Source of the DNA: JAMZMI01 sp963848175
GTDB taxonomy: Bacteria; Bacteroidota; Bacteroidia; Cytophagales; Cyclobacteriaceae
Assembly: GCA_963848175.1 (NCBI GenBank)
Contig: CAWKCO010000011.1
Span: 124,001 to 188,000 of the forward strand
Reading direction: 5' to 3'
Length of the DNA: 64,000 nucleotides
This document shows positions 63,251-64,000 of the stretch, piece by piece. The translations under genes and the position numbers were made by a program. Within the stretch, counting starts at the first letter, position 1; the number at the start of each line of letters is the position of its first letter. The notes below the pieces were generated by a model. It made no database searches and had not been told where the DNA came from. It worked only from the letters and a program-made list of their open reading frames with translations.

Positions 63251-64000
63251 TCACCGCATAATGTATATAATCCCCTTGAAATCGGAGTTGGTAAATTGGA
63301 TATGATAATAATACGTCCCAGTAGGATGCCCATTGCCATCCCAAGAAAAATCACGGTTTGGTGATGAGAAGACCTGCTTTCCAGACCTGTTGTAGATATT
63401 AATAGATTGAAACAGGTTCAAACAGCGATCTGGTGGCAGGTTTCGCTTGGGATCAAGATGGCCAAAGCAGGAAAAAGTCTCGTTTTTATCATCACCATTC
63501 GGAGTAAAAGCATTCGGAGGATCAAAGCCTTCAAAAACATCGAGTGTTTCAATCACTTCCAAATAAATAGAAAAGGTATCCAGAGCTATGATTGGGCATG
63601 CATTATCAACTACTTGCAAGACTATATTATAAGGCTCCTTATTTCCGGAAACAAAATTACAACTGGGAGTCCAAGATAAGGTTGAAGAAATCTCCCCCAC
63701 TGCTGTGCCTTCATTGAACAAAAACCCTGATGGAATAAACTGATTTTGCACCAACGATACAGTAATCTCATCTTGATCCACATCCGAAGCTGTAATATTG
63801 AGATCAAAGGGCTCGTTGACCTCCAACTGAAAATAGCGACTACCCTTATCAAACATGGGCGCATTATTTTCGGGAAGTGGGATACGAACAAAAACCGAGA
63901 CCGTATCGTGGTTTTTAACTTTACATTTATCAACATCTTCCGCGACAAAATGGAATAGAAACTCGTTGCGCTCAAGCAGATTGAGCGTACGACATTGCGG
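63251..64000 (-). CDS. Gliding motility-associated C-terminal domain (CHU_C) protein, N-terminal part outside window
   Basis: The frame is open from the right edge to the stop at 63251: 249 codons visible, the N-terminal part lies beyond 64000. Cadherin-like stretches (PLPENNAPMFDKGSRYFQLE, FDLNITASDVDQDEITVSLV, LSWTPSCNF) precede the C-terminal type B T9SS domain: PPNAFTPNGDDKNETF, INIYNRSGKQVFSS, FSWDGNGHPTGTYYYHIQF, KGIIYIMR. Such proteins are exported by T9SS and are usually large surface adhesins. There is no internal start to trust. With PorQ and the cyanophycinase-like protein it shows that T9SS is in use. Confidence 0.92.
   Translation of the reverse strand, partial: PQCRTLNLLERNEFLFHFVAEDVDKCKVKNHDTVSVFVRIPLPENNAPMFDKGSRYFQLEVNEPFDLNITASDVDQDEITVSLVQNQFIPSGFLFNEGTAVGEISSTLSWTPSCNFVSGNKEPYNIVLQVVDNACPIIALDTFSIYLEVIETLDVFEGFDPPNAFTPNGDDKNETFSCFGHLDPKRNLPPDRCLNLFQSINIYNRSGKQVFSSPNRDFSWDGNGHPTGTYYYHIQFTNSDFKGIIYIMR

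Noticed and set aside
1..64000. CRISPR array
   Set aside because: No set of evenly spaced repeats was seen; the repeats found are few, imperfect and unevenly spaced.

Overview
The window comes from a low-GC, probably marine or aquatic Bacteroidota, most like the Cytophagales. Pointers are the type IX secretion system (T9SS) protein PorQ, T9SS/gliding-type C-terminal sorting domains on two proteins, AraC/cupin and hybrid one-piece sensors, DUF4199 and GH92 proteins, a vSGLT-like sodium symporter, and Bacteroidetes promoters of the form TTG-N19-TAnnTTTG (clear before both tRNA genes).

Layout. 1-3.6 kb: FKBP foldase end, tRNA-Ser(TGA), tRNA-Leu(CAA), two ferritin-like stress proteins, a membrane protein and a YjdI-type iron-sulfur gene with an internal stop. 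3.6-9.1 kb: AraC regulator, then a PhyH dioxygenase / zinc alcohol dehydrogenase / esterase operon facing a sodium/sugar symporter. 9.9-13.8 kb: DUF547 protein, FAD oxidoreductase and a membrane 4Fe-4S protein. 13.9-21.5 kb is a scarred region: an insertion sequence (IS) sits exactly inside a small lipoprotein gene; an AsmA-like gene and short repeats follow; then an IS4-like element lies among remnants of a VIT transporter, a PAS protein and a membrane protein. 21.7-27.2 kb: SlyD, polyprenyl synthase, PhzF, glycerolipid acyltransferase and GpsA. 27.1-33 kb: AraC regulator, GH92 mannosidase, hybrid sensor. 33.2-39.3 kb: permease, glutamine-synthetase-like ligase, iron alcohol dehydrogenase, C26 hydrolase and aldehyde dehydrogenase, which together look like a gamma-glutamyl route for ethanolamine or a related amino alcohol. 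40.2-42 kb: an IS1595 element with a perfect 8-bp target duplication separates a promoter from an outer-membrane lipoprotein gene. 42-46 kb: VOC protein, DUF4199, LuxR protein and CcoI ATPase. 46.1-51.6 kb: lon-porQ-hslU-hypothetical operon. 51.7-58.8 kb: PorE-like OmpA protein, secreted cyanophycinase-like protein, BdlA-like chemoreceptor. 58.9-62.8 kb: nitrogen block (type II glutamine synthetase, porin, AmtB). The window ends inside a gliding-motility-type C-terminal domain protein.

Seven otherwise conserved genes carry one single-base frameshift each, almost all in or next to homopolymers, and one more has a single in-frame stop. They are called as broken here, but sequencing or assembly error is a serious alternative that raw reads would settle.

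The two themes most worth following are the amino-alcohol operon at 33.2-39.3 kb, where a PuuB-type amine oxidase appears to be replaced by an alcohol dehydrogenase, and the precisely readable IS insertions.
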